Assembly (NCBI RefSeq): GCF_932276165.1
Contig: NC_064012.1
Location: forward strand, 11,787,501-11,851,500
Direction: 5' to 3'
Length of the DNA: 64,000 nt
From: Plutella xylostella
Lineage: Eukaryota > Arthropoda > Insecta > Lepidoptera > Plutellidae
Shown: positions 51,728 through 62,856 of the stretch, piece after piece
Position numbering within the stretch: position 1 is the first letter of the stretch
Layout of the letters: each line of letters begins with the position of its first letter
Translations under genes and position numbers: made by a program
Notes under the pieces: generated by a model
What the model was told of the DNA's origin: nothing
The model's database searches: none
What the model saw: only the letters and a program-made list of their open reading frames with translations

Positions 51728-53720
51728 ATGGACGAAATGAAATTTATAAAAAGGCAAAAAAATAAACCGGTGTTACTCTATGAGGGATACAGGTAAAATT
51801 TGTATTTAAAAAATAAGTCTGGCACGACGAACTGAAGATGCTTTAAACAGCAAGAATGGCGCACCTCCATAACTCTCGACCGTAACAATAAAGTTATCAG
51901 ACCCGCTAAGCATGTTTGTGATTCTTTGAATTTCACCCGTAATCTAATAGATATAGTTGTTGATGACTGCAAAAAAGAGGTGTGTGCTAATTTTACCTCC
52001 GCTCAAAAGATTTTTGAGAAAAACTTTTCTAAGCATGATTTTAAGGGTCAAGAACATGAAATGCCAGTATTTGCGTCCAAAAAAGGTACACTGTATAGAG
52101 CACGAAAGATGTTTTTAAGTATGAACAGTCTCAAAGTAAAATATTCATTTCACGTAAGACTACCTCACAGCTTAGTGGAAGATTTTTATTTGTACGATGA
52201 ATATCATAGAACAACGCGGACTCGGGTGTACCCTCGGGAAGCGTCATAGCGATTTTTCTTGATACAAAAAAGTCTGCCAATTTTTGCGGGGGGAAATTTT
52301 ACCGTTTACCTACCATGATTATGTCTCATGGGACATATCATTATGAGTTTTAATTCCCAGCAATAAGGGTTACGTGAAGTGACATTTAATAATGAACACA
52401 GTGTCTTCATTTTTCTTGCCAATGGATGTAACAATTATCGATAAGTGTTATCGATGAATTCGAGAACATGGGTTAGAAATACTAATTTCAAATTAATTAG
52501 GTATAGTTAAATTTAATTAGGAATGATTAATAAACGAAGTCACCCGCTTTCGCTGTACATTTATACTCACTGGATAGGTCGCGAGCCGTATCGCCGTTTT
52601 TGAATGAGTACAATGCACTGAAGTTGTCGATTAAGTGGGCAACCCGACGGTCAGATGCTTTTAAGCCGCCCCTTCGGGCGGCCTCTGACTAGGCTTAACG
52701 ACTGCTGCCGAAGCAGCAACCGGGACCCACGGCTTAACGTCCCGTCCGAAGCACGGAAGCGTCCAGAAAAGAACCATTTGAAATCGGTAACTCATGCTGT
52801 ACCTACCAATGGCTGACCGTGTCAGTTGTTGCTTAACCTCAGTGATCAGTTACGATTACTGAAGCCAATTCGACTACGGACGCTTCCCAACTATGACCTT
52901 TTTTGTCGATTAATACATATCTACATACCGGTACATCACTATTGCATTTTTTTGACATTGGTTGCTAAGAAACAGCTAATAACAATAAACCTAGACCAAA
53001 TCTGTGATCAAATCCGGAATCCGGATATTCTATGAATTGAAGCTGTCATTTTAGTATGTAAACAAATCATTTTCTATGAAACGAACGCTTTGCCAACTAG
53101 ATTGAGTCTGAAAATTGAGACTGCAACTAGTTTTTATAAATCGGTGGGCCTTTCTGGCCTACCACCCCGCCAGAGGGGAACGTTTGCCTATTTCGTCTCC
53201 AGACCATTCATACTCAATGATGAATATGATTCATCTGGCAGAACGGCAGAAACATAATTTTTTCAACACTGACACGGACTGAATATTTCACAACTTAAAA
53301 AACTTTCTACGGAGACGGTACATTCAAAATAGTACCTAAACCATACTATCAGCTGTATAGCTTGCACTTAGACGTGGCACGCACTGATGAAACAGTAAAT
53401 TTCATACCCATAATTTTTGCTCTGTTGCCGAATAAACAGCAAAGAACGTATGGGAGGTTTTTTTCGATACTTCAAGAACAATATGGATTAACCTTAGAAA
53501 TGTACAAATGCGATTACGAATTAAGCGTTATTAACGCTGTGAACCATGTATTTCCAAATATAACCGTAAAAGGTTGTTATTAGCACTTTTGCAACGCTGT
53601 TTTCAAAAAGACCAAGGGATTAAATCTCTCTGCCGAAGATGGTAAAGTGGTACAGTATTGTTCACTGCTACCACTGCTGCCACCAAAAATGATACCAGAG
53701 GCATTTTCACTATTATTGAA
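51728..53720 (+). pseudogene. FLYWCH-MULE transposase remnant
   Basis: The start MDEMKFIKRQKNKPVLLYEG then Y-R and, in shifted frame, WRTSITLDRNNKVIRPAKH is a FLYWCH-type zinc finger that has lost its frame. An open frame (51926-52249) holds NLIDIVVDDCKKEVCANFTS and LPHSLVEDFYLYDEYHRTTR. After about 1 kb of foreign or degraded sequence, LHLDVARTDETVNFIPIIFA, LLPNKQQRTYGRFFSILQEQ and YKCDYELSVINAVNHVFPNI with GCY-stop-HFCNAVFKK match the MULE transposase core (second catalytic Asp in C-D-Y-E). Stops and frameshifts show it is inactive. The family is FLYWCH-bearing MULE by domain order. Confidence 0.75.
52655..52775. repeat. Interspersed repeat with GC hairpin
   Basis: It includes GCCGCCCCTTCGGGCGGC (a perfect hairpin) and CGGGACCCACGGCTTAACGT, blocks I recognise as widely repeated in moth genomes. 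It splits the FLYWCH-MULE remnant. Confidence 0.6.
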
Positions 53721-54249
53721 ATGTCATCACGATCGGAAGATATAAACAAATTTCTTGACTATTTCAATACTCAATGGATGCAGAAGATAAGCAGTAATAT
53801 ATTAAGCTGTTATAACCAGAAAATTTGAACGACAAATGGCGTCGAGGGCTGGCAACGACGAATAAATTCAAAAATTACAAAACAGCCAACCATGTTTCAA
53901 TCCATATCATTATTAAGAAAAGAAGCAAAAACACAAAAAGTAAAATTGGTAAGAAACAATTATTAATTACATTACAGTGACACGAAAAGAAATAAAAAAA
54001 AATAAACAAATTATAGTATCGTTAATGATTGCGTACTTAAAACCATAAATCTCCAGGTATGCCTAAAACGGTTAAGTACATTACGGTATTAGAATATTTT
54101 ATTTTGTGTATAATAAGAATATTTTGTGTGTTTATAATAAGAATAAATATTTTGTTTCAAATAATTAAATGTTTAATTTCTCAAAAAACATAGAAATGTG
54201 GTGTATGTATGTCATAATAATCATAATATACTGTTTGCCTGACTGTACT

Positions 54250-54460
54250 ACAAATATGACTTCTTGCGATTATCATGATTTGCGTATATCGTATTTTACT
54301 AGTATGATGTTTTACGAATATCATATTTTGCTAGTGTGATGTTTTACGAATATCATATTTTGCTAGTGTGATGTTTTGCGAATATCATGATTTACTAATA
54401 TCATAATTTGCGAATATCATGTTTTGCAAATGTGATATTCTGCGAATAGGATATCCAGCG
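54250..54460. repeat. Array of 16-bp AT-rich units
   Basis: Units like TTTGCGAATATCATGA repeat about a dozen times, with a 30-bp higher period at 54295-54385 (TGATGTTTTACGAATATCAT). It ends at GATATCCAGCGACGGAGGG. The style resembles the arrays in the MULE element at 40735-41490, and a MULE pseudogene lies upstream, so it may be that element's terminal region. Confidence 0.75.
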
Positions 54461-54943
54461 ACGGAGGGATGGTGACTTGAAAAATCCCGGTAAGTACATT
54501 ATGATGCTTTATTTAAAATCTTTTTTATCATATGTTTATTTATAGAAGACTTGTGAATGAATACTCCCAATAATCTATCGACTATAAAAACTGTTACAAA
54601 GCACTAAGTTTTCGTGTTTTCTTTTCCCTGTGGTATTTTCCACGTGTTTTACTTTTTGTTTGCAAAATATAATTATATACTGCCGGGGCCGGATTTTATG
54701 CAAAAAGTAAGTAAAGTTTAGTTTGTACAGCATATTTTAATTGTAGAATCATACTACCTACCTACCTACTTTAATATTAAAATTAAAATTACTTACTTAA
54801 CTTAAAATTACATTTAATAATATTCAATAGTGACCCTTTGCCTACCCCGTAAGGGAGCAGACGCGTAGATGTGAGTGTTTATGTTAAGTAAGGTTATAAA
54901 TAAGGTATTTCATTAATATTTTTAAAATATTTTAGTACCTGCC

Positions 54944-56356
54944 ATGAAGATGGTTTCGGACGAGCAGCTAGCTCGGATGCTGGATTTTATGGAGGAGCAC
55001 CAAGATTTAGCCAGGGGACATGTAGGGAATCATGGCCCCCTGGCTAAACAAAACAAGCAGAAGCTATGGGAAGAGCTTGCCTTAATTTTGAACAGCATGG
55101 GTCGAGGCCAATCAAGAGCAGCAGGAAAATGGAGAGAGGTGTGTATCCTACTTGATTTATTTTAATCAGATACTTATTTTCCACCGCTGCTTGTACCACG
55201 GAGCGCCATAACATCTGAGATAGTAGGTACTATACATATACATTAATTTAATGTGTTTTATTTTATTCACAGTACTGGCAGACCAAAAAATCTAAATAAA
55301 AAAAAAATTGCTGACAAGCGGCAGCACCGCATGGGCACAGGGGGTGGCCCTCCATGTAAAATAATAATAACCCCAGTTGATGAGAGAATAATCTCCCTCA
55401 TCAGCAAGGCATCAATATATGGTGCAGAAGATGTACCAGTGTCATCGGTAACTTTCAGTAACAATATATGTTTATATGTATATTGTAAAGAGGATTTTTT
55501 CAGGGATTTTTTTGTCAGAGATTTACTAAGTTTCTAACTTATTCACAATAGAAGTTATTTTCAACAGATATTTCCATTGCTTGAGGACCACCCTGCTGGG
55601 CCATCTCCTTCCTGTTCCTCAGTGGTGGGTTCACTGGAACCTTCAGCCACTACGTCAGCTCCTGCAACTCAGGATAATTATGAAGTTGAGGAAGGTACCT
55701 ACTAAAGAAAACGATTTATTTTTATTAAGAAACTTACGATTTTTATAAATGTAATTGAATGACATTGATCTTAAAATTTCAGCTGTAACTACTCCAGTTG
55801 ATACAAATACAGAGGCAGTGCAGGATCCCCATCATCCTACTGCAGAGGACGTGCAACGGCCTGATGAAAGAGAGTCCCGTGCGATTAGGACTCCTAGACC
55901 ATGTAGGTACTTTTACATTATATATTTTTTAGTATATTTAAACAAAAATAAGGACTGTTGTAACTAATTCCAGCAGTGAGTGATTATTGGCTGATGATGA
56001 TTATGTTAATGATTGGTACCTACCTGCAATATATGAATTCATCGGTAAATTCAAGAATTGTTTGTACAATTCAATACATTAAGAGGTCCATAAAAAAGTA
56101 AGTAATTTATCATAAAAAAATATTTTCAGTTGTCGTAAGGGGTTAGTTAGGCGGCACGCTGACTGCTCGGCTCGTGGACGTGGAGGAGCGTCGGCTTCTC
56201 CAGACGGATCGTCGCATCGACGTTGAAGAGCGTCGGCTGGCTGTCGAGACGCAACGACTCGCCGTGGAGGAGCGACGACTCGCCGTGGAGGAGCGACGAC
56301 TCGCCGTGGAGGAGCAACGACTCGCCCTTGAGCAGGACCGCCAACTCGCCCCCTAA
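54944..56356 (+). pseudogene. Harbinger MYB-like accessory protein, five exons
   Basis: Exon 1 (54944-55138) encodes VSDEQLARMLDFMEEHQDLA, KQNKQKLWEELALILNSMG and AAGKWRE, a MYB/SANT-like DNA-binding domain. Exon 2 (55273-55447) has ADKRQHRMGTGGGPPCKIII and DERIISLISKASIYG; its start carries a stop or frameshift in an A-run (SK-stop). Exon 3 (55568-55694) is Pro/Ser-rich. Exon 4 (55783-55902) reads VTTPVDTNTEAVQDPHHPTA. Exon 5 (56151-56356) is a coiled coil of 7-residue R-L-A-V-E-E-R units from near-identical 21-nt repeats, ending LEQDRQLAP. All junctions have GT/AG. In PIF/Harbinger elements this protein binds the ends and brings the transposase to the nucleus. It converges on the HARBI1-like gene. 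The exon 2 lesion makes it probably inactive. Confidence 0.8.
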
Positions 56357-57952
56357 AATATGTTAATAATCAATATAATTATCAATATAATTAATGATGT
56401 GCAAAAAACGGTTTCTTATTTAAGTAATTATTAGGTGAGTACTGTTTTTATAAAAAAAAATACCTAGTTACTTCTTCACTCATGACGTGAAGCTCACAGA
56501 CGTTGTACTAAGGCCTCTCTTAATACATTGTTGGCAGGTGCTTCTACCGCGCCTTCTACTTGGCGATGAGGAGCATCCCTCCCCATGGCCTCGTAAGGAA
56601 TGGCATCTTCCCGGCACATATTGTGCAGAATAGCACAGGCGTTTACGATTTTACCCGCCTTCGCAGGAGCATAATGTAATGTTCTGTGTGAGAGCAAGCA
56701 GCGCCAACGACCTTTTAGGACTCCGAAACAGCGTTCGATGACGTTCCTTGCTCTCACTTGCACATTTGTGTAGTGCTCCTCTGGAGAGCCAGCAGCTGCA
56801 TTCAATATGTGGGTCATCATCAAATTGCTTTGCCCATAGCCAGAGTCTCCTACAACAAAAATAGCATTACATTATTATCTGCTATTAGTGACTATAAATA
56901 TTATATACACAATAGTAAAAAATAAACCAACATACCTAGCAACCACACATTCTCCCCATGAAGACCATTTAAATATGCCTTCACCTCCGACATATTCCAT
57001 ACATGGGAATCATGTGATGCCCCAGCAAATGCTGAATTAATGTAAGTAATTTTTTAATTTGCAATAATTTGCATCACATATCTGAAAAAAGAGTTAAATT
57101 AAGTCCTCAAGAAAAAAATACCTTCAAAGTTACCTAATTTTGAAAATGAATTGAACTTACTGCCATTACATTTATGGAATGGTAAAGCTTTCGGTTAAGG
57201 TAAGCTTCCTCATCTTCCACAGGCCTAATGGGGACTACCGTTTTTTTGCTCACCAGTTGGCGCCACTGTCGACTGAGGTTAAGAGGTACCATAGCTGTCA
57301 AACTTATCAAAGGCGACTTCATCAAATTGGCGCGAAATAAAGTTTTAAAATCTTGAATCTTATAAGCATTATAAAATAACTATCATCATATCGAGTTACT
57401 ATCCCGCAATGTTGTGCAGATGCGTTATGTTCGGAAAGAAAAGGAGGACATATGTTACCAAGTGATAAAACTGTTCTAAAACAGTGGCTTGTGAAATAAT
57501 TATTATCCGACAATCTCGTGTTTGTGAAAATCATTATAACCAATTTCAGAAAGAACATAATGTAAAGAAGGATTAGGCATTTAATAAATACAATAAAAAT
57601 AAAAGAGTTACACACTGATTTAACTTTTCTTTATCCTTTCCGTTTAAACACACTGCTATACAAAAAATATAACACATTAGTAATCCACACAATGAATGCT
57701 GGTTGAGTTGTTAGTTGAAACTAAATAATGGTAGTATAGTATACTAAGTATTCTATTATTTGTGAGGGTGTCAGTACCTGCACCTAGCTCACTCGAATGG
57801 AGCCTTTGTGCATGTCGCCTTAAGGTCTAAACTCCACTCCTAAGCTTGGACCATTTCCTACCACGCTGGTCCTCTGCAGGTTTGTGGGTTCGAAAATCTA
57901 GATATGCAGGTTTTATCACGATGTTTTCATTCACCGTAAGAGCGATGGTATG

Positions 57953-58166
57953 TACGGTGGCCTGCGCCTAAAAGTATACAGGCGGAGATTTTAAAATAGC
58001 GATCTCAATCTAACATGCTGCTCAAGCACATCCACATAAACACCACTGCTACACACATCACACACAACACGTCCCTGGATTTATAACAGATGTAGATGGT
58101 CCCTTCATCATCAGGGATCGCTATTTAAAAACTCCGCCTGTATACTTTTAGGCGCAGGCCACCGTA
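57953..58166. mobile_element. TA-flanked MITE, family A copy 2
   Basis: Same TIRs as 1892-2106 with the interior in the opposite orientation, flanked by TA. It lies in an intron of the HARBI1-like gene. Confidence 0.9.
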
Positions 58167-58194
58167 CACTGTGCATAAATTCCAAAGTAGTTAC

Positions 58195-58356
58195 TCATTG
58201 GTGACAATATCTAGATCTGGAGTTTCATTTTTAGTGTTCACACTGCTATACAAAGTTTCTGAAGGCCACTCAACAGTATACACTGAATCATTTTGTTGTA
58301 TGATGCTGTCCTCTACGTTTCCAACCAAGTTACTGTTACGGTCATAGTCTTGGTGT
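58195..58356 (-). other. Possible terminal exon, unidentified
   Basis: In the minus reading, an acceptor (TTTTTCTTTTTACAG) precedes about 53 codons, HQDYDRNSNLVGNVEDSIIQ then QNDSVYTVEWPSETLY and a stop after DLDIVTNE. The frame is acidic and polar like many real C-termini. An upstream piece (58445-58540) reads NYRKYGLFIDECAVAHALKA. I cannot assign a family. It lies inside a HARBI1 intron, so it may belong to another inserted element. Confidence 0.35.
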
Positions 58357-58822
58357 CTGTAAAAAGAAAAAACATAGCTGTTATCTAAGCAAACAAGCAT
58401 ACATTTCGTAAAAAATAAGTTTGTAAACAGTAAACAAACTAACCTCTGAATTAGCTGCTCTTTGAGACTGCTTATTTATGCGCCTCTTTTCCTTAATTCA
58501 GCTTTCAAAGCATGCGCAACTGCACATTCATCGATAAATAATCCATATTTGCGATAATTTCGCGAAGAGATCACTTTTCAACAGGGAAATGAACGAAAAT
58601 ATAATTTATCACGAAGGCCGCCAAACAAATTATATGAAAAGTAAAATGTCACTTAACCTCAGTCAACACCAGCGCCCCTAGCGGCAAATTCACACGCGTT
58701 AGCCCCCATTATGGCCACCTGGGTTCCACCATCAATGGCCCTTATGACGCCTGGGAGCCCGAAAAGTTCCACGAATCTGAAAATTATATTTAACATTCAT
58801 ATTTGAGCATATTATAGTTATT

Positions 58823-59398
58823 GTTGCTGTCCTATGGTACCCCAGTGGTACAGAGGGCCTTCACAAGCGTGCGCCACGCCGTTCTGTCCTCAGCAACCGC
58901 TCTGGCTTCCGTCCAGCTCAGGCCTTGCGCTCGCAGCTCGCCGTCCACTGTGCGCCGCCATGTGTGCACGGGGCGACCGCGTCTGCGGTGGCCGCCCGGC
59001 GGTTTCCATTCGAAGGCAATGCTCGCTTTGCTCTCGGCTCCTTTTCTGATTGTGTGGCCAATCCATCTCCATTTTCGCAATGCGATTTCTTGTTCGATGG
59101 AGGTCTGCTTACACACGTTCCACAGGTCAACGTTCCGGATTGTGTTCGGCCAAAAGATGCGGAGGATCGACCTCAGGGATTTGTTGACGAACACTTGTAG
59201 TTTGTTCATCAATCCCTTAGTCACTCTCCACGTTTCACAACCGAACAGCAGAACCGATTTGACGACGGAGTTGAAAAGGGAGATTTTCACGCGACGCTTG
59301 AGCACGTTGGAGTCCCACACCGGTCTTAGTTGTGCGAAGGCAGCTTTCGCCTTATTTATTCTGGCTGCGACGTCTTCGTCCGTCCCACCTTGGTTGGT
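58823..59398 (-). mobile_element. 5'-truncated LINE with 12-bp target duplication
   Basis: ATTATAGTTATT is duplicated at 58811-58822 and 59399-59410. The 162-codon frame (58832-59320) is the C-terminal end of a LINE polyprotein: KISLFNSVVKSVLLFGCETW, NKLQVFVNKSLRSILRIFWP, IALRKWRWIGHTIRKGAESK and GHRRRGRPVHTWRRTVDGEL with DRTAWRTLVKALC. The family is widespread in insects and is annotated there as RT/DUF6451-type ends. It is inserted in the HARBI1-like intron 2. The frame is undamaged, so the insertion is fairly recent. Confidence 0.9.
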
Positions 59399-60382
59399 AT
59401 TATAGTTATTAAGTACTCATTATTAGTTAATATTATATATGATGGATACCTTTTACTTATTATTTCCCTCTCTATGGGTGTTTTTGGGAATTTAATATAT
59501 TTTTCCAAAAGTGCACGCTGATTTAATGCCTCTGTCACCTCTTGTATGGAATAGGAGACCATTGCCTGCGAGAGGCCTAGGTGGTAGTAGGCCCCCACAT
59601 TTTTTTGGTACATCCCATTCCCATAAAAGGCGACAGCGGCAAGTATCTAAAAAAACAAAGATTATTAAGATAAATATGTTAAACAGACTTAATATGTTCC
59701 AGTGTTCTAAAATCTTCTTCTTAGCGAATCGGTGACTAACAGTATGCAGCTGGACAAGGGTTGGCCGATATTAAAACCTTCTTCAAACGCTTTTTAAGTT
59801 CTATGAATACGGGGGTAAAACTTGCCAAACATATACGCACCTTTAAATCAGCTGCCACTGCTGAGAGTCTTGTACGTTGAGCCATAAGAGGTACGATTTC
59901 ATCGCATAACCTGCTGAATTGTACACGGGTAAGCCTAATTTTTTTTCGGAACTCCTCGTCCGGTAGTTTCATTGGCTCACTCCGTGCCCTTAAAATTCGC
60001 CTATTTATTGCTAACTCTCTTTTTAGCCTTTCGTTTTCCTCCAACGCAATTAATAATATATGCGCCATCACAAACACAATCCAAAGAAATAATAAAAATG
60101 TTTGTTATAAGTAGGTACTTTGAAAGAAGTTGGTCAAGAGTAACTTCCTTCAATGGCAGAAATCGAAGGAAATAATTCTTTCAAATCCATGAATATCAAA
60201 GACAGAATTGTTACGTGATACCATTAACTGTCAAAAACCGAAAATCGTTCATTCTTTTCAATGCTGGCTTTCCGTATTCTGGCTTTGCATTGAACATCAT
60301 GTTACATGATACGAAATTGACAGTTGTAAGAAAGAATTGCCTTCAAGTCAAAGGCAGTGAAGTTGCGTGATAGCCATGACGG

Positions 60383-60402
60383 TCTACTTACCAATAACCC
60401 TG
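60383..60402 (-). repeat. Transposase-side terminus of the Harbinger element
   Basis: TCTACTTACCAATAACCCTG is the exact complement of the terminus at 6837 and 25816 and is flanked by TA. It lies about 305 bp upstream of the HARBI1-like start, where an element end is expected. The opposite end was not found near 54.5-54.9 kb. Confidence 0.65.
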
Positions 60403-60410
60403 TATAGGTA

Positions 60411-60900
60411 GGTATTTAGCGACTGGCAATGAAACACTTAAAAATTAAAAACTTTAAATTAAGTATGATACTTTTATTCAAGGATCGAAGTAACTTAACG
60501 GTTTAACAAAAATAATTGATTTTATTTTTACTCCTGTGCCATAAACTAATTCAAAGGCCTCGGTGACATGTTGATTAACTAAAAAAAGCGATAGGATCTT
60601 CCCATTAATTCTTACAAATAAAAAAACACTAGAGCATCGATTGCTTCATCTGTATTATCCTTACATTAAAGATATACAATCTAAGGTATTATCTGTATCG
60701 AAGTCGAAACCGTTTTCAACGTATACCTACTGAATGACCTGAATCGATTTACAATTTTCACTGTCATATGATTGTGTATTTTCATTTCATCCAAAACTAA
60801 AGTAGGTACCTATAGTTTTACTCTGATTAGCTTAAATTTAAATATTCGCGGGTGCAGGTGGAAGGCAAATACTGCTTGATCTAGCTAGCTAGCCTAGACT
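60411..60900. other. No gene recognised
   Basis: AT-rich interval without a convincing frame or repeat. Confidence 0.5.
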
Positions 60901-60902
60901 AA

Positions 60903-61059
60903 TGCCTAGTTTCACCATAATATGTTAGATCATTAACACCCCTGTTAAATTTTTTAGTCATAAATTTTACGTCATCTCATATTAAATTCTTGACAGATGT
61001 GTCAAAAGTCTACAATGAATCCGTTGTTTTGATGTAACATAGTATGGTGAAACTAGGGC
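60903..61059. mobile_element. Harbinger-type MITE with TAA duplication
   Basis: The termini TGCCTAGTTTCACCATAATA and the complement of GCCCTAGTTTCACCATACTA are long inverted repeats (about 30 bp) flanked by TAA on both sides. The GGNCTAGTTTCACCA end is typical of insect Harbinger MITEs. Confidence 0.85.
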
Positions 61060-61290
61060 TAAGGCTGTTTTTAACAGGATGCGGATTTGGTCACGCACGC
61101 GGGATTGCCTTGCACGCGTTCATACAAGAATTAATTGTAACGCGTGGATACGTACGCGAGATGCGGGAAAATGGTGTGCCATCCCGCGGGCGTGATGAAA
61201 TCCGTATGCTGTTTTACCCTCCTGACTTTTAGTACAAATGTCAGACGCAGGAATTTTGATTCACTTTATGTCCTACATTTAGTCATCATT

Positions 61291-61552
61291 ATGCGGTCTG
61301 CCCCCGTATTATGTAACTCCGAGTGGGGTTGGTTGGTATAAAATGGCTGACAACTTAGAGCATTATTAATTAATAACTTTTTACTGACTTATCTGATTTC
61401 ACAAACGTTTATGTTGAATGTAAGGATATATTGGTAGGCTTCTTGCATATTTCTTTCACTAAGATTTTTGGTGTTTTCGGTAAATAAGTCTCTAAGTTGA
61501 TACCAATTATCACCGGTTGCTAACTCTCAAAAAGTTACAAAATACGGGGGCA
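61291..61552. mobile_element. MITE, TGCCCCCGTATT family
   Basis: The ends TGCCCCCGTATTATGTAACT and the complement of TGCCCCCGTATTTTGTAACT are inverted repeats with one mismatch. The right end stops just before the candidate host exon. The target duplication is unclear. Confidence 0.75.
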
Positions 61553-61581
61553 GGAGGATAAACAGCCTAAGCCGCGGGTGG

Positions 61582-61719
61582 TTATTCGCTCTTGTTGAAG
61601 GAGTGTGCGGAGCGCAGCTTGTTGCGCAGGCGCGGGTAGCTCCAGCGAGGCACCACGCGCGCGTCGCCCGGCGACACGCCCTCGTCCACGTCGTCCGCCT
61701 CCGTCTTTATCTCCATTTT
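61582..61719 (-). CDS. Candidate host-gene terminal exon (44 codons visible)
   Basis: In the minus reading, an acceptor (CTGTTTGGCTTCAG) precedes an exon that reads MEIKTEADDVDEGVSPGDAR, then VVPRWSYPRLRNKLRSAHSF and NKSE before TAA at 61582. The exon is about 65 percent GC with G/C at most third positions, unlike the AT-rich flanks and the nearby elements, and no transposon family comes to mind. This looks like the conserved C-terminus of an ordinary cellular protein whose other exons lie beyond the right side of the window or are lost. I cannot name it. The Met may be internal. A competing minus frame (MASENGDKDGGGRRG) is low-complexity and less likely. Confidence 0.45.
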   Translation of the reverse strand, partial: KMEIKTEADDVDEGVSPGDARVVPRWSYPRLRNKLRSAHSFNKSE

Positions 61720-61729
61720 CTGAAGCCAA

Positions 61730-62235
61730 ACAGACACGATCGGTATCAGCACTATAAGCGATGCTGCTGATTAGGAGGTTTTGGAATTAATTTTACTTAT
61801 GGGAAGAATCAAAGTGGTTTTCTTCTTAAACTGTGTCTTATAATAAGGCGTCGTCAATAAGCGTTATTTTTGACAGATTCAGATTGGTTTCAAGTAGTGC
61901 ACTGATGCATTGTTGACTTTATTGTATTATGTATTTATAAGGTAGTAGCGTGGTTTAAAATTTCTTCGAGTCCACTTTAGCGATCGGCAGCCATTCCGAA
62001 CCACTTACTCAAATTTTATTATAAGTATACATGTACTTTTATTTCTCGTTGTTATTTAATATCGCGGGCTTCATGCCAGAGGGGCGTAGGTACATGCAAG
62101 AAATCGATTTGGCGTTTTTCATGCCAATCGATTCCTATTACTAGTAATACACGTTCTGTAATTTTTTGGAAATTTTCAGTTACTTAAATAGTTTTTTAAA
62201 TATTAATAAATAACAAAAAGACGTAAACGATGAAA
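61730..62235. other. No gene recognised
   Basis: If the exon at 61582-61719 is real, this is its upstream intron on the minus strand. No further exon seen. Confidence 0.4.
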
Positions 62236-62325
62236 TAATTATTAAGTCAGAAAGGCGTATAGAGGGCGTATAAACTTCAGTAGAGCGCATTAAAATAATA
62301 TCGCCATGACATACAGACGTATGTA

Positions 62326-62856
62326 CGTAGGTGGTCTGAAAAGTTTCCGACCTCAACGTGAAGATGGCAGCACCCATCAATTAAAGTCAGGGAATGTAAT
62401 GGTGCATCTTTTGACAGCAACACTTCAAAGTTTCAGCCATTTTTGACGCGCGGTTTATATTTGACAGTCGCTTGAGTGAGTCGATGTGAATGGCCTCATT
62501 TGCAGAAAAAGAAAATTCTGTTTCACCAAAACAACGCCCTGTCTCACACCTCAACGGTTGCTATGGCGAAAATCCATGAATTACGGTTTGAACTGCTTGA
62601 CCATCCACCTTACTCACCAGATCTAGCCCCAAGCGACTTCTTTCTGTTCCTTCAACTAAAAACTGCGCTCGGAGGACAAAGATTTTCGACTTCAAGATCG
62701 ACTCACTCAAGCGACTGTCAAATAAAAACCGCGCTTCAAAAATGGCTGAAACTTTGAAGTGTTGCTGTTAAAAGATGCACCATTACATTCCCTGACTTTA
62801 ATTGATGTATGCTGCCATCTTCACGTTGAGGTCGGAAACTTTTCAGACCACCCACG
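62326..62856. mobile_element. mariner derivative with about 155-bp inverted arms
   Basis: The ends CGTAGGTGGTCTGAAAAGTT and the complement of CGTGGGTGGTCTGAAAAGTT are flanked by TA. The inverted arms continue far inward (through CACTTCAAAGTTTCAGCCAT) to about 62480 and 62700, much longer than the roughly 30-bp ends of ordinary mariners. The centre encodes a transposase fragment. Confidence 0.85.
62476..62700 (+). pseudogene. mariner (DD34D-type) transposase fragment
   Basis: The frame reads KKKILFHQNNALSHTSTVAM, AKIHELRFELLDHPPYSPDL and APSDFFLFLQLKTALGGQRF. H-Q-D-N-A-x-x-H is normally the second catalytic Asp; here it is H-Q-N-N, so the Asp is lost. S-P-D-L-A-P-S-D carries the third. The N-terminal domain and first Asp are deleted. 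Confidence 0.85.

Larger units (their letters stand above)
56494..60077 (-). pseudogene. HARBI1-like (PIF/Harbinger) transposase, six exons
   Basis: Exon 1 (60077-59841): LPDEEFRKKIRLTRVQFSRL and TRLSAVAADLK. Exon 2 (59646-59450): MYQKNVGAYYHLGLSQAMVS, a counterpart of the helix-turn-helix S-Q-x-x-V-S block. Exon 3 (58776 to about 58690): LFGLPGVIRAIDGGTQVAIM with the first Asp region. Exon 4 (57325-57161): VVPIRPVEDEEAYLNRKLYH then SINV. Exon 5 (57081-56936): CDANY, then FAGASHDSHVWNMSEVKAYL. Exon 6 (56849-56494): GDSGYGQSNLMM with another acidic residue, and RNVIERCFGVLKGRWRCL. Introns have GT/AG ends. Exon 5 has one extra base in a T-run at 57050-57055, which breaks the frame. A LINE (58823-59398) and a MITE (57953-58166) lie in introns. 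Exon 6 ends at 56494, 138 bp from the convergent MYB-like stop. Confidence 0.85.

Noticed and set aside
58821..59405. 194-codon plus ORF
   Set aside because: Shadow of the minus-strand LINE C-terminus, which matches a known LINE family.
61535..61729. Minus ORF MASENGDKDGGGRRG...
   Set aside because: Low-complexity Gly/Arg/Ala frame; the overlapping frame with acceptor, better codon use and VVPRWSYPRLRNK is preferred.
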